Below are positions 18,950 to 28,071 of a stretch of DNA of 64,000 nt, piece by piece. The DNA is from Spirosoma sordidisoli. GTDB taxonomy: Bacteria; Bacteroidota; Bacteroidia; Cytophagales; Spirosomataceae. The position numbers and the translations under genes are program-made. The stretch is from contig NZ_SBLB01000010.1 in assembly GCF_004138325.1 (NCBI RefSeq), forward strand, positions 111,432 to 175,431. The letters run 5' to 3'. The notes under the pieces were generated by a model. It did not search any database and had not been told where the DNA came from. It saw only the letters and a program-made list of their open reading frames with translations. Position 1 is the stretch's first letter; each line of letters begins with the position of its first letter.

Positions 18950-20227
18950 ATGGAAAACGCTTCACTGGTAGATGAATACGGTTACGTCAAAGACGGAAAG
19001 GTATTTTTAAAAGGCTACCTGAATTACGAAGACCGCCAGATCGGCGAAGTCAAACGAACCGAGCAGGAAGCGCTCGATTATTTCAAGAATCGCTTCATCA
19101 TTGCCGAGAACAAAGTCAGTCAGTTAGAGAAAGACATTGAAGAGGCTCAGAACAAAGGGTCGTACCTGACTAAACTGGTTCAGCTTCGAAAAAAACTGAT
19201 CAATTTCGATGCGCTCGGCGATTTTCCGCCCCTGCTCGACCGACTCGACGCGCAGGAGGAGATTCTGAACGGATTGATTACGGTTAATCAGCTCAAAAAC
19301 CTGGAGATTAAACGGGCGCTGATTGCCGAAGCTGAAGCCATCGTCGACAGCACCGACTGGCGCCCAACGGCCGATGCCCTGCAGGAAATAAAAACCAAAT
19401 GGATCAAAACTGGTCCGGTCGACAAAGCCGTCGATGCCGATATCGAGGCCCAGTTTCAGGCACTGCTCGATGGGTTCTTCACGCGTCGGCGCGAGTTCTT
19501 CAACGAACAGAACAAGATCATTCAGGAGCGGCTCGATAAGTATGACGAGCTGATCCGGCTGGCGTTCCGGGCCAACCGCCTGGGCGATCTGGATGCGGCT
19601 TTCCAGGAAGTACGACGGCTCAACAATGCCTGGAAACAGGTAGGAGAAGTGCCGATCAAGAAGAGCGGGAAGCTGTACAAGCAGTTCAAGAAGGCAACGA
19701 CCATGTTCTACGCGAAGTACAACGACGCGAAGGGCATTGTGATTGAGAAGAAGATCGACCCGCGCATCGAGGCCCAGATGAAAATGGCCGACGAAGCCGA
19801 AAAGCTGTCGAAGCAGAGCGATATTTTTGCCGCTGCCGAGCGGGCCAAGGTGCTCCTCAACAGCTGGAAAGAAATTCGGGTGCCGTTCAAGATGCAGGAT
19901 AAAGTACTGAACGAACGATTCCGGGCGGCCTGCGACAAAATCTTCGAGCTGAGCTACCTGGGGCGCGTGCTGGCCCGCAAGTACCCGGCTTTTGAACTCA
20001 AGAGCCAGGCCGAACAGATCCGGACCAAGATTCGGGAGATGGAATACCTGATCAAACGCGAAAAGAGCGACCTGCAATTCGCGCTTCAGGATGCCGATGG
20101 GCTCGACCCGAATAACGACGCCGACAAGCAGGTACTTAACAAGATCAATACCCAGAAACGCAAGATTGCCATGAAGGAGACCATTCTGAAGGAGTTTCAG
20201 AAGCAACTGGAATCCGTCGGTTATTGA
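18950..20227 (+). CDS. DUF349 coiled-coil protein
   Basis: 425 aa, acidic-basic and almost wholly helical. Several ~70-residue DUF349 repeats are visible, each with a W-KxxGPV/W-K-VGEVP-type motif (TKWIKTGPVDKAVD near 155, AWKQVGEVPIKKS near 225, SWKEIRVPFK near 305) followed by a helical FNxxRREFF or KYNDAKG segment. No catalytic residues are apparent and the molecular role is unknown. It is divergent from ettA and closed by its own hairpin. Confidence 0.82.
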   Translation: MENASLVDEYGYVKDGKVFLKGYLNYEDRQIGEVKRTEQEALDYFKNRFIIAENKVSQLEKDIEEAQNKGSYLTKLVQLRKKLINFDALGDFPPLLDRLDAQEEILNGLITVNQLKNLEIKRALIAEAEAIVDSTDWRPTADALQEIKTKWIKTGPVDKAVDADIEAQFQALLDGFFTRRREFFNEQNKIIQERLDKYDELIRLAFRANRLGDLDAAFQEVRRLNNAWKQVGEVPIKKSGKLYKQFKKATTMFYAKYNDAKGIVIEKKIDPRIEAQMKMADEAEKLSKQSDIFAAAERAKVLLNSWKEIRVPFKMQDKVLNERFRAACDKIFELSYLGRVLARKYPAFELKSQAEQIRTKIREMEYLIKREKSDLQFALQDADGLDPNNDADKQVLNKINTQKRKIAMKETILKEFQKQLESVGY

Positions 20228-20247
20228 TTGCTGACAAGTGTTTGAAT

Positions 20248-20281
20248 GAAACGTGCCCCGCCATCTGACGGGGCACGTTTC
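20248..20281 (+). terminator. Intrinsic terminator of the DUF349 gene
   Basis: Perfect 13-bp arms gaaacgtgccccg (20248-20260) and cggggcacgtttc (20269-20281) with an 8-nt loop, 20 nt after the stop, followed by gtttagg. Confidence 0.8.
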
Positions 20282-20305
20282 GTTTAGGCGCGTTGTTGTA
20301 AGGGT

Positions 20306-20581
20306 ATGGAAACGACATTGAATCAATCCGACACTACGCTGACCGACGCCGAGTTTCGGGCGTTGATCCCGCTCAACAAATTTGTTCGGCTCGACTATTT
20401 CACCGACCTCCGCGAATTCATCCGGACCGATGCCATGACCAAAGCCATCGTGTCGATCGATGGCAACGATCACCTCGAACTGGCCACCGGCGAGCAAATT
20501 CCCCTCGGTCGCGTTATCCGCATCGACGGCCATCTTTCGCCCAGATACCCGGGCTACGACGATTACTCGTGTAGTTGTTAA
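20306..20581 (+). CDS. Small conserved-looking hypothetical protein
   Basis: 91 aa, not recognised. It is soluble and has no signal peptide. Residues about 15-45 are helical (DAEFRALIPLNKFVRLDYFTDLREFI). The rest reads as beta strands (TKAIVSIDGNDHLELATGEQIPLGRVIRIDG) and it ends CSC. The final strand pair resembles small SH3-like or RNA-binding barrels, but this is a guess. It sits between two structured elements, the DUF349 terminator and the palindromic repeat field. Confidence 0.55.
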   Translation: METTLNQSDTTLTDAEFRALIPLNKFVRLDYFTDLREFIRTDAMTKAIVSIDGNDHLELATGEQIPLGRVIRIDGHLSPRYPGYDDYSCSC

Positions 20582-20640
20582 GAGCCCCCATATGTGATAG
20601 GTTGCTCCGCGCCTTGCCCCGGTATGAATGCTAGGGCTAT

Positions 20641-20833
20641 TCATTAGTGGTGTTGGGCAGATTTCTACATGGGGTTAGGTTCATGACTAGCGCTGGCATT
20701 TATGCCGGTGTGTTCTGAATTCTCCCGGGGTTGCCCCGGCATAAATGCCAGCGCTAGTCATTGGTGGTGTTGGGCAGATTTCTACATGGGGTTAGGTTCA
20801 TGATTAGCGCCGGCATTCATGCCGGTGTGTTCT
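20641..20833. repeat. Duplicated 76-nt unit with palindromic REP-like core
   Basis: A 76-nt segment at 20641-20716 recurs at 20758-20833 with a few substitutions. Each contains a GGCATnnATGCC palindrome. The 3' part of copy one (20683-20708) pairs perfectly over 26 bp with 20736-20761. More GGCAT-type palindromes lie at 20849-20864. These fill the 373-nt gap between the small hypothetical gene and serS. Confidence 0.75.
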
Positions 20834-20895
20834 TTCCGGGGGTTACCCGGCATGAATGCCGGGTGATCATTCCCAATCCAGGCATTATTCCCCCA

Positions 20896-20925
20896 TAAAA
20901 AATCCCCGACATCGATGCCGGGGAT
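20896..20925 (-). terminator. Intrinsic terminator of serS
   Basis: A near-perfect palindrome around tccccgacatcgatgccgggg (20903-20923) is flanked on its left by six A residues (20897-20902), which become a U-run on the minus strand, 30 nt beyond the serS stop. Confidence 0.85.
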
Positions 20926-20954
20926 GGTATGTAGTCGTTTGGAACAGCGGCTAT

Positions 20955-22226
20955 TTAATTGATCACATCAAAACCGCAATACGGTACCAGCGCCTGCGGA
21001 ATCCGAATGCCGTCGGGAGTCTGGTTGTTCTCCAGAATCGAAGCCAGAATACGGGGTAGGGCCAGCGCCGACCCGTTCAGGGTGTGCATCAGCTGCATCT
21101 TGCCATCCAGTTTAGAGCGAAGCTTGAGCCGGTTAGCCTGGTAGGTTTCGAAGTTAGAGACCGAACTGACCTCCAGCCACCGTTGTTGAGCCGCCGACCA
21201 CACTTCCATATCATACGTGAGCGCCGAGGTAAAGCCCATATCGCCCCCGCAGAGCCGGAGAACGCGGTAGGGCAGTTCGAGCTTTTGAAGCAGCGACTGT
21301 ACGTGCAGGCTCATCTCTTCCAGAGCGGCATACGACTGGTCGGGCCGTTCGATCCGGACAATTTCTACTTTATCGAACTGGTGCAAGCGGTTCAGGCCCC
21401 GCACGTGAGCGCCCCACGACCCCGCTTCGCGCCGAAAACAGGGCGTATATCCTACATTCCGAACCGGCAGCTGGCTTTCGGGCAGAATAACATCGCGGTA
21501 GAGGTTGGTGATCGGCACTTCGGCCGTCGGAATCAGATACAGCTTATCTTCGGTAACGTAATACATCTGCCCCTCCTTATCGGGAAGCTGACCCGTACCG
21601 AAGCCCGAGTCTTCGTTCACCACAATGGGGGGCTGTACTTCTACGTAGCCTGCTTTCAGCGCTTCGTCGAGGAAGAAGTTAATCAGCGCCCGCTGAATAC
21701 GGGCGCCTTTGCCCTTGTATACCGGGAAACCCGCTCCGGCAATCTTGACGCCCAGCTCGAAGTCAATGATGTCGTACTTTTTGATCAGCTCCCAGTGGGG
21801 TTGCGCATCGGCAGGAAGATCGGGTTTGTTGCCGTGTTCGAGCACGACCTCGTTATCGTCGGGAGTGCGGCCTTCGGGAACGCTGCTGTGGGGAATATTA
21901 GGAATGGTAACCAGCACCTCCTCTAGCTGCTGTTCGGTCGTGCGCAAAACCTCTTCCAGGTCTTTCGAACGCACTTTCAGTTCGGCGGTTTCGGCTTTGG
22001 CCGCGTCGGCAGCCGCTTTGTCGCCCGTTTTCATGAGCGCCCCGATTTCTTTGGCTTTGGCGTTCGACCGGGCCAGCGTATCGTCGAGATCGCGCTGGGT
22101 ATCCCGCCGTTTCTGATCCAGGCTCAGCACCTGCTCAATGATGGCGTCGGCATTGGCAAAATGACGCTTGCGAAGGCCGGCCAGGGTCAGGTCCTTGTTT
22201 TCGCGGATGAAGGTGAGTTGAAGCAT
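20955..22226 (-). CDS. serS: Seryl-tRNA synthetase
   Basis: 423 aa, standard length. Charges tRNA-Ser (and tRNA-Sec precursor) in the cytoplasm. An N-terminal two-helix coiled-coil tRNA-binding arm covers about 25-105. The class II catalytic domain has motif 2 (NVGYTPCFRREAGSWG followed by RGLNRLHQFDKVEIV) and motif 3 (LNGSALALPRILASILENNQ). The intergenic gap to aspartate kinase is 118 nt. Confidence 0.95.
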   Translation of the reverse strand: MLQLTFIRENKDLTLAGLRKRHFANADAIIEQVLSLDQKRRDTQRDLDDTLARSNAKAKEIGALMKTGDKAAADAAKAETAELKVRSKDLEEVLRTTEQQLEEVLVTIPNIPHSSVPEGRTPDDNEVVLEHGNKPDLPADAQPHWELIKKYDIIDFELGVKIAGAGFPVYKGKGARIQRALINFFLDEALKAGYVEVQPPIVVNEDSGFGTGQLPDKEGQMYYVTEDKLYLIPTAEVPITNLYRDVILPESQLPVRNVGYTPCFRREAGSWGAHVRGLNRLHQFDKVEIVRIERPDQSYAALEEMSLHVQSLLQKLELPYRVLRLCGGDMGFTSALTYDMEVWSAAQQRWLEVSSVSNFETYQANRLKLRSKLDGKMQLMHTLNGSALALPRILASILENNQTPDGIRIPQALVPYCGFDVIN

Positions 22227-22344
22227 TGGTTCGTGTTGGTCTGGTGCAAACCCAGCCGATCTTTCAGCGACCGGTTGAGTTTTTATAGTATCGCGGGTCA
22301 GTACGTACCCTCAATCAATCGTTGGGCGACTGGTTTGGGGGTAA

Positions 22345-23682
22345 CTATACTGAAAATAACCCTTCGTTGAGGGCGTTGAGGGCCTGGGCTTTGTAGCGGC
22401 CATGCACCAGCAGCGATAGATTGCTTTCGGTGCCGCCATAGGAGATCATCCGGATAGGAATGTTCTGCATCGCGTTAAACACCCGAACCGCTACGCCTTC
22501 GTTGTCGGCGCTGAAGTTACCAACAATACAGATAATAGTCTGGTCGTAATCAGGTTCTTCCAGGTCGCAGAAGGTGCTCAGCTCGGCCTTGATCTCATCA
22601 ATCCGATCCGTATTATCGATCGTCACCGATACCGACACTTCGGAAGTCGCCAGCATGTCGACGGGCGTTTTGTACTTCTCGAAGATCTCGAAAATCCGGC
22701 GCAGGAAGCCGTAGGCGTTGAGCATCCGGGTCGAGTGGATGTACAGCGCCGTGATACCATCTTTGGCCGCGATAGCCTTGAAGACCTGCTGCTGAGCCGC
22801 CCCGTCGGTTCGGTCGGCAATAAGGGTCCCGGGGGCCGCCGGGTCCATGGTGTTCTTCAGCCGGACCGGAACGCCGAACATCCGGGCTGGCGTGATGGTG
22901 GACGGGTGCAGGATTTTAGCCCCGAAATAGGCCAGCTCGGCGGCTTCGTCGAAGGTCAGTTCCCGAACCGGGAAGGTGTTCCTGACGATACGCGGATCGT
23001 TGTTGTGCATCCCGTCGATGTCGGTCCAGATCTGGATTTCTTCGGCACGGATGGCCCCCCCAATCAGCGACGCGGTATAGTCGGAACCCCCGCGTTTGAG
23101 GTTATCGACTTCGCCCCGTGGGTTTCGGCAGATGAACCCCTGCGTAACGATGATCTGCTTGTCGGCATGAGCGGGCAGCATGTCGGCCAGGCGCTGCTCG
23201 GTATACTGAATTTCGGGCTCGTTGTCGGCGTCGATACGCATGAATTCGAGGGCGGGCAGTAAGGTCGAGGCTACGCCTTCTTCGTTCAGATAAGCCTGAA
23301 ACAGCTGCGTACTCAGCAACTCTCCTTCGGCCACCAGCTCTTTTTCCTGCTTCAGCGTGAACGGTTTGATGCGGGTCAGCGACCGGATAAACGAGAACTC
23401 CGTCTCGATCACCTGCTGCCCGGCTGCCCGGCCGGCTTCGGTCTTGTACAACTCGCCCACAAACGCATCGTAATGCCGTTTGAGCGCGTCAATCTGGGTG
23501 TTGGCTTCGGTATCGTTGTTCGCCTTGAGCGATTCGCCGATGGCCAGCAGGGCGTTGGTAGAACCGGACAGAGCCGACAGAACGACGATTTTACGGGTAT
23601 CGTCGGCGGTGATCAGGTGGCGGATCGATTGCATACGGTCGGGCTTTCCCACCGACGTTCCGCCAAATTTCCAGACGTGCAT
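22345..23682 (-). CDS. Aspartate kinase
   Basis: 445 aa. Phosphorylates aspartate at the head of the Lys/Met/Thr/Ile pathways. KFGGTSVG at residues 5-12, the RGGSDYTA substrate loop near 215 and the IWTDIDGMHNNDPRIV ATP-site region near 235 define an amino acid kinase domain. C-terminal ACT regulatory domains (about 315-445, TSEVSVSVTIDN and IISYGGTESNLSLLV-like) imply feedback control. It is monofunctional, with no homoserine dehydrogenase domain. Which isozyme (lysC or thrA type) cannot be decided. Confidence 0.93.
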   Translation of the reverse strand: MHVWKFGGTSVGKPDRMQSIRHLITADDTRKIVVLSALSGSTNALLAIGESLKANNDTEANTQIDALKRHYDAFVGELYKTEAGRAAGQQVIETEFSFIRSLTRIKPFTLKQEKELVAEGELLSTQLFQAYLNEEGVASTLLPALEFMRIDADNEPEIQYTEQRLADMLPAHADKQIIVTQGFICRNPRGEVDNLKRGGSDYTASLIGGAIRAEEIQIWTDIDGMHNNDPRIVRNTFPVRELTFDEAAELAYFGAKILHPSTITPARMFGVPVRLKNTMDPAAPGTLIADRTDGAAQQQVFKAIAAKDGITALYIHSTRMLNAYGFLRRIFEIFEKYKTPVDMLATSEVSVSVTIDNTDRIDEIKAELSTFCDLEEPDYDQTIICIVGNFSADNEGVAVRVFNAMQNIPIRMISYGGTESNLSLLVHGRYKAQALNALNEGLFSV

Positions 23683-23780
23683 TTGCTTATTCAGGGATTA
23701 GTGAATTAGTGATTGAGTAGAGTTACGGCTAAATTTTCAGACAGGGCAATCGCGCAACTACTTAACCATGAATCGCTCAA

Positions 23781-24281
23781 TTAAAACTTGGTATACACTT
23801 GCTTTTGGAGGCCGAGCATTTTGATGGCGGTGATGGCGGCTTCGTCGCCTTTGTTACCGTGTTTACCACCCGCCCGGTCGAGGGCCTGCTGCTGATCGTT
23901 AGGCGTCAGTACACCAAAGATGACCGGCTTGCTCGTTTTCAGGCTTACGGTGGTGAGACCCTGGGCAACGGCGTGGTTGATGTAGTCGTTGTGTTTGGTT
24001 TCGCCCTGAATGACGCAGCCCAGGGCAATAACGGCATCGATATCGTCGCGCAGGGCGAACCACTGCGCGCCCAGCGTCAGTTCGTAGCTACCGGGCACGT
24101 TGCCGCGTACAATGTTTTCGGCTTTGGCGCCGTACTGGAGCAGCGTTTGGTAGGCGCCTTTGTAGAGGGCTTCGGTCACCTCGGTGTTCCACTCGGCCAC
24201 CAGGATAGCAAACCGCCGGTGGCTTACATCCGGCAGTTCAGAAGTGGCGAAAACGCTCAGGTTTTTATCGGCTGAAGACAT
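23781..24281 (-). CDS. ribH: 6,7-dimethyl-8-ribityllumazine synthase
   Basis: 166 aa. Penultimate riboflavin step, condensing a pyrimidinedione with dihydroxybutanone phosphate. Family marks are FAILVAEWNTEVTEALYKGA near 28, VPGSYELTLGAQWF near 66, ALGCVIQGETKHNDYINHAVAQGL near 90 with the catalytic His, and FGVLTPNDQQQALDRAGGKHGNKGDEAA near 120. It lies downstream of the TPR protein on the same strand, beyond that gene's terminator. Confidence 0.94.
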   Translation of the reverse strand: MSSADKNLSVFATSELPDVSHRRFAILVAEWNTEVTEALYKGAYQTLLQYGAKAENIVRGNVPGSYELTLGAQWFALRDDIDAVIALGCVIQGETKHNDYINHAVAQGLTTVSLKTSKPVIFGVLTPNDQQQALDRAGGKHGNKGDEAAITAIKMLGLQKQVYTKF

Positions 24282-24342
24282 GGGTCATGTGGCCCGGCAG
24301 GCCACGGCTGAATGAGAATCGGATGAAGAAATGGGGGCTAAT

Positions 24343-24376
24343 AAAAAAGGGACAAACCCGATTCGGCTTTGTCCCT
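24343..24376 (-). terminator. Intrinsic terminator after the TPR-protein gene
   Basis: Arms agggacaaa (24348-24356) and tttgtccct (24368-24376), with a run of A at 24343-24348 giving a U-tail on the minus strand. Confidence 0.8.
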
Positions 24377-24402
24377 GGCAGTATTGATTGATTCAGATAC
24401 GC

Positions 24403-25098
24403 TTACGACTCGCCGACCGCTGCTTCGAGCACGGATTTATACTTCTTGGCACTAACGGCCTCGGCAGACTGCGCGTACTTGTCAATAATTTCGTTGTACA
24501 CCTCGATGGCTTTATCGTTCTGTTTGGCCTGCTCGTGGGCTACGGCCAGTTTCAACAGATAACCCGCCGTAAAGAATTTGTTCGGCTTGTAGTCGGCGGC
24601 TTTCCGGTAATGATCGGCGGCCTCGTCATAGCTTTTCTTCTCCATGTAGGCGTCGCCAATGAGGGCATAAGCGCGGGCCTGAACCAGCAGGTCAGACGAA
24701 CTGAACTCGTTCAGCCGTTCGATAGCCGCGTCATATTTGCCTTGCTTCAGAAGAGCCACACCGGCGTAGAAGCTAGCCAGATCACCAGCTTTGGTAGAGC
24801 CATAGTTGTCAGCAACGGCCAGCAGGCCCGGCGTTTTACCATCGCCATTGAGGGCTTTGTTCAGCGAATCGGCTTCAAACTGGTAGACCGAGGGGAACAG
24901 TTCAACCTGGGCGGTTTCGTCCTGGCTGCTCTGGTAGTACCGATAGCCGAAGAAACCGACAATCAAGGCAACAATCACCCCAACCACGCCCAGCACGATC
25001 GTACGATTCTGCTGAACGAAGTCGCCCACTTCCTCTAATTTGCCTTCTAATGCGTCCGGGTCTTCTAAAAAGTCCAATCCGGGATTCTTTTTGCTCAT
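24403..25098 (-). CDS. Membrane-anchored tetratricopeptide-repeat protein
   Basis: 231 aa. A charged N-terminus is followed by one membrane helix at about residues 34-52 (TIVLGVVGVIVALIVGFFGY) and then at least three TPR-type helix pairs (ASFYAGVALLKQGKYDAAIERL, ARAYALIGDAYMEKKSYDEAADHYRKA, KLAVAHEQAKQNDKAIEVYNEII). The layout resembles YfgM-type ancillary proteins of the Sec/chaperone system, with the TPR part outside the cytoplasm. Many Bacteroidota place such a gene just before ribH, as here. Confidence 0.8.
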   Translation of the reverse strand: MSKKNPGLDFLEDPDALEGKLEEVGDFVQQNRTIVLGVVGVIVALIVGFFGYRYYQSSQDETAQVELFPSVYQFEADSLNKALNGDGKTPGLLAVADNYGSTKAGDLASFYAGVALLKQGKYDAAIERLNEFSSSDLLVQARAYALIGDAYMEKKSYDEAADHYRKAADYKPNKFFTAGYLLKLAVAHEQAKQNDKAIEVYNEIIDKYAQSAEAVSAKKYKSVLEAAVGES

Positions 25099-25165
25099 GC
25101 TTTTGCAATTTGGATTGCAAAATTAGAAGTAATTGTGGTTACGGAAAAGGATAATGCTCAAAAGT

Positions 25166-25408
25166 TTACGAATTCAGGGCGACCTGATCGGCCGTGTCGC
25201 GTACGCTCATGATTTCAGACGCCCGAACGGGCCGAATCTGATGCGGTAACAAGGTCTCTACAGCCACAGATTCGCCGGTTAAGGTTACAAATTCAACCTC
25301 GAATGCTTTGCTTTCGCCGTAAACCGTTACAATTGTACCTATGTCACCCGCTTTCAGTCGCTTACCAGGTATATCTTCTTGTAAAACGATCAAATCAAAC
25401 TCAGTCAT
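25166..25408 (-). CDS. DUF4926-domain small protein
   Basis: 80 aa. Matches my recollection of DUF4926: an N-terminal LIVLQEDIPGKRLKAGDIGTIVTVY strand-turn region followed by AFEVEFVTLTGESVAVETLLPHQIRPV. This suggests a small SH3-like barrel. Function unknown; such genes often sit near toxin-like genes, but none is evident here. It is divergent from the thiamine riboswitch region. Confidence 0.75.
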   Translation of the reverse strand: MTEFDLIVLQEDIPGKRLKAGDIGTIVTVYGESKAFEVEFVTLTGESVAVETLLPHQIRPVRASEIMSVRDTADQVALNS

Positions 25409-25454
25409 ATCAATACAGGCATGGTTCTGAGAGTGAAACGATAGATATGGCCGC

Positions 25455-25482
25455 TTGTTTTATAGAAATAGTGCTAACTTTG
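25455..25482 (+). promoter_or_regulatory. Promoter driving the TPP-riboswitch transcript
   Basis: -7 TAACTTTG at 25475-25482 matches TAnnTTTG exactly. The -33 TTG at 25455-25457 is 17 nt upstream. The start of transcription would be just before the riboswitch. Confidence 0.65.
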
Positions 25483-25492
25483 CCAGTGCTAA

Positions 25493-25572
25493 TCTTCTAA
25501 GGGGTGCCCCAAAACAACGGGCTGAGATTATACCCATTGAACCTGCGCAGGTAATGCTGCGAAGGGATGGTA
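25493..25572 (+). promoter_or_regulatory. Thiamine pyrophosphate (thi-box) riboswitch
   Basis: The conserved thi-box blocks are present in order: GGGGTGCC at 25501-25508, GGCTGAGATTATACCC at about 25519-25534, GAACCTG at 25539-25545, CAGGTAATGCTG at 25548-25559 and CGAAGGGA at 25560-25567. They form the TPP-binding three-way junction. It lies about 100 nt upstream of the receptor ATG, so TPP should repress the receptor. The space between holds a short caggc/gcctg pair that may belong to the expression platform. Confidence 0.93.
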
Positions 25573-25668
25573 ACACCAGGCTGGCTAGTCGGGCCTGATT
25601 CTCTAATTAACACATACAACCTCAATACAGGTAGGTTCGGCCCCTTTGCCTATCGTCGCTTTTTCGCT

Positions 25669-28071
25669 ATGAAAAAACAGACGACCTCCTATCTCACCAT
25701 TACCCTCGCGACTCTGTTGTGGCTGGTCAGCCTGCCCGCCTGGGCTCAGTATTCTATTTCCGGTACAGTCAGCGATGCGGAGGGTGGACCGCTGCCCGGT
25801 GCGGCTCTGACCATCGAAGGAACCTATACCGGCACGTTTGCCGATGCATCGGGGGCCTTCCGGCTCACCAATCTCAAACCCGGCCCGGCCACCCTACGGA
25901 TTTCGCTGCTGGGCTACGAAACCCAGACCCAGGCACTGGACCTCAGCCAGAACGCTACCGTAACGATCGCGCTCCGGAAAGCAGCCATCGCCGTCGACGA
26001 GGTCGTGGTCAGCGCTACCCGGGCCAATCAGAAGTCTGCCATTGCCTATACGGACGTGACGCGCCGGGAGCTGAACAAACTCAACCTGGGGCAGGATATT
26101 CCGCAGCTGCTCAACTTTACGCCATCTATTGTTACGACTTCCGATGCGGGCGCGGGCGTTGGGTATACGGGTATCCGGATACGCGGTTCCGATGCAACGC
26201 GGGTAAACGTGACGCTCAACGGCATACCGTATAACGACGCCGAATCGCAGGGTACTTTCTTCGTCAACATGCCCGATTTTGCCTCGTCGGTGAGTAGCAT
26301 CCAGATCCAGCGCGGGGTCGGTACATCGACCAACGGGGCGGGGGCGTTTGGGGCGTCGGTGAACATCCAGACCAATTCGCTCGAGAAAAATCCGTATGCC
26401 GAGACCAATATCTCGGGCGGCTCGTTCGGTACGCGAAAAGTGAACGTACTGGCCGGAACCGGCCTGCTCAAGTCGGGCGCGATCCCGGGCCACTTTGTAC
26501 TCGATGCCCGGCTGTCGCGCATCTACTCGGACGGGTATGTGGATCGGGCGTTTTCGGATCTGCGCTCGTTTTACCTGTCGGGCGGGTATTACGCGAAGAA
26601 AAGCTTTGTTCGGCTGAACGTGTTCTCGGGTCAGGAACAGACCTACCAGTCGTGGGGCGGGGTGCCCGAGAGTCTGCTCAAGACAAACCGGACCTACAAT
26701 CCCTACACCTACGATAACGAAACCGACAACTACCAGCAGGATAACTACCAGCTCATCAGCTCGCACGAGCTGAGCCGCAACTGGCGCGCCAACCTGTCGT
26801 TTTTCTACACAAAAGGACGCGGCTACTACGAACAGTACCGCGATGGCGAAGACTTCAGCGACTACGGACTGCCCAACGTGGTTATCGGCGACTCGACCAT
26901 CACGAAAACCGACTTCATTCGCCGGCGCTGGCTCGACAACGACTTTTACGGTACGGTTTTCTCGCTCGACTACAACAGTTTCGGGAAGCTGACAGCCAAC
27001 ATCGGTGGCGGCTGGAACCAGTATGAAGGCAAACATTTCGGCGAAATCATCTGGGCCCGCGTGGCCGGGGCTACCAACATCCGCGATCGGTATTACGATA
27101 ACGACGCTACCAAAAACGATTTTAACCTCTATGCAAAAGCGTTTTACCAGGTCCGCAACCGGCTCAACGGTTTCCTCGACGTGCAGGTTCGTACGGTATC
27201 GTACTCGTTCCTGGGCTTCAACAACCAGCTGGAAAACGTACAGCAGGACGACCGCCTGACGTTCTTCAACCCCAAAGGCGGACTGACCTATACGATCAAC
27301 GACCGGAGCACGCTGTACGCATCGGTGGGCGTGGGCCACCGCGAACCCAACCGCGACGACTACACCCAGTCAACGCCCGCCAGCCGTCCCCGCGCCGAAC
27401 GGCTGATCGATTACGAAGCGGGGTACAAATGGCAAACGCAGCGGCTGGCGTTTACGGCCAATGCCTACTACATGAATTACCGCGACCAGCTGGTGCTGTC
27501 GGGGCAGCTGAACGATGTGGGTGCCTACAACCGGGTCAACATACCGGTAAGCTACCGCGCCGGTATTGAGCTGGAAGCCGGTACGCAACTGGCCAAAACC
27601 CTGCGCTGGAACGTGAATGCTACCTTCAGCCGCAACCGCGTGAAAGGCTTTACCGAATACCTCGACAACTACGACACGGGCGAACAGGTCGCCAACCGCT
27701 ACGGCGAAACCGACATTTCGTTCTCGCCCGCTGTGATTGCCGGCTCGCAGCTGCTATTCACGCCCGCCAAACGGCTGGAGCTGAGTCTGCTGTCGAAATA
27801 CGTCGGGAAGCAGTATCTGGACAACACCTCGACCGAGAGCCGGAGTCTGAACCCGTACTTCACGAACGACATCCGGTTCATCTATACCCTGAAGCCGAAG
27901 TTTGCCCAGGAAATTGCGTTTACGCTGCTGCTCAACAACGTGCTCAACGAGCTGTATGAGTCGAACGGCTATACCTATGCCTACGTATCGGAAGGGCGCG
28001 TAGTAGCCGAAAACGGGTACTATCCGCAGGCTGGGCGTAATTTCCTGGCAGGTATTCGGGTCCGTTTCTAG
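25669..28071 (+). CDS. TPP-controlled TonB-dependent receptor, probable thiamine uptake
   Basis: 800 aa from the ATG at 25669, chosen because it gives a clean signal peptide (MKKQTTSYLTITLATLLWL...AWAQ) and starts after the riboswitch; longer frames would run into it. A carboxypeptidase-regulatory-like domain (about 25-108) is followed by a plug (DEVVVSATRANQ to GASVNIQTN) and a 22-strand-type barrel ending in F. The upstream TPP riboswitch implies import of thiamine or a precursor across the outer membrane. No pnuT or kinase gene follows; the next gene converges and overlaps by 1-4 nt. Confidence 0.92.
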   Translation: MKKQTTSYLTITLATLLWLVSLPAWAQYSISGTVSDAEGGPLPGAALTIEGTYTGTFADASGAFRLTNLKPGPATLRISLLGYETQTQALDLSQNATVTIALRKAAIAVDEVVVSATRANQKSAIAYTDVTRRELNKLNLGQDIPQLLNFTPSIVTTSDAGAGVGYTGIRIRGSDATRVNVTLNGIPYNDAESQGTFFVNMPDFASSVSSIQIQRGVGTSTNGAGAFGASVNIQTNSLEKNPYAETNISGGSFGTRKVNVLAGTGLLKSGAIPGHFVLDARLSRIYSDGYVDRAFSDLRSFYLSGGYYAKKSFVRLNVFSGQEQTYQSWGGVPESLLKTNRTYNPYTYDNETDNYQQDNYQLISSHELSRNWRANLSFFYTKGRGYYEQYRDGEDFSDYGLPNVVIGDSTITKTDFIRRRWLDNDFYGTVFSLDYNSFGKLTANIGGGWNQYEGKHFGEIIWARVAGATNIRDRYYDNDATKNDFNLYAKAFYQVRNRLNGFLDVQVRTVSYSFLGFNNQLENVQQDDRLTFFNPKGGLTYTINDRSTLYASVGVGHREPNRDDYTQSTPASRPRAERLIDYEAGYKWQTQRLAFTANAYYMNYRDQLVLSGQLNDVGAYNRVNIPVSYRAGIELEAGTQLAKTLRWNVNATFSRNRVKGFTEYLDNYDTGEQVANRYGETDISFSPAVIAGSQLLFTPAKRLELSLLSKYVGKQYLDNTSTESRSLNPYFTNDIRFIYTLKPKFAQEIAFTLLLNNVLNELYESNGYTYAYVSEGRVVAENGYYPQAGRNFLAGIRVRF

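Noticed and set aside
19124..20644. 506-aa frame antisense to the DUF349 gene
   Set aside because: Reverse shadow of a strongly coding gene; crosses its terminator.
20641..20833. CRISPR array
   Set aside because: Only two copies of a 76-nt unit with internal palindromes and no regular spacers; no cas genes.
25894..27339. 481-aa frame antisense to the thiamine receptor
   Set aside because: Reverse shadow; no recognisable protein.
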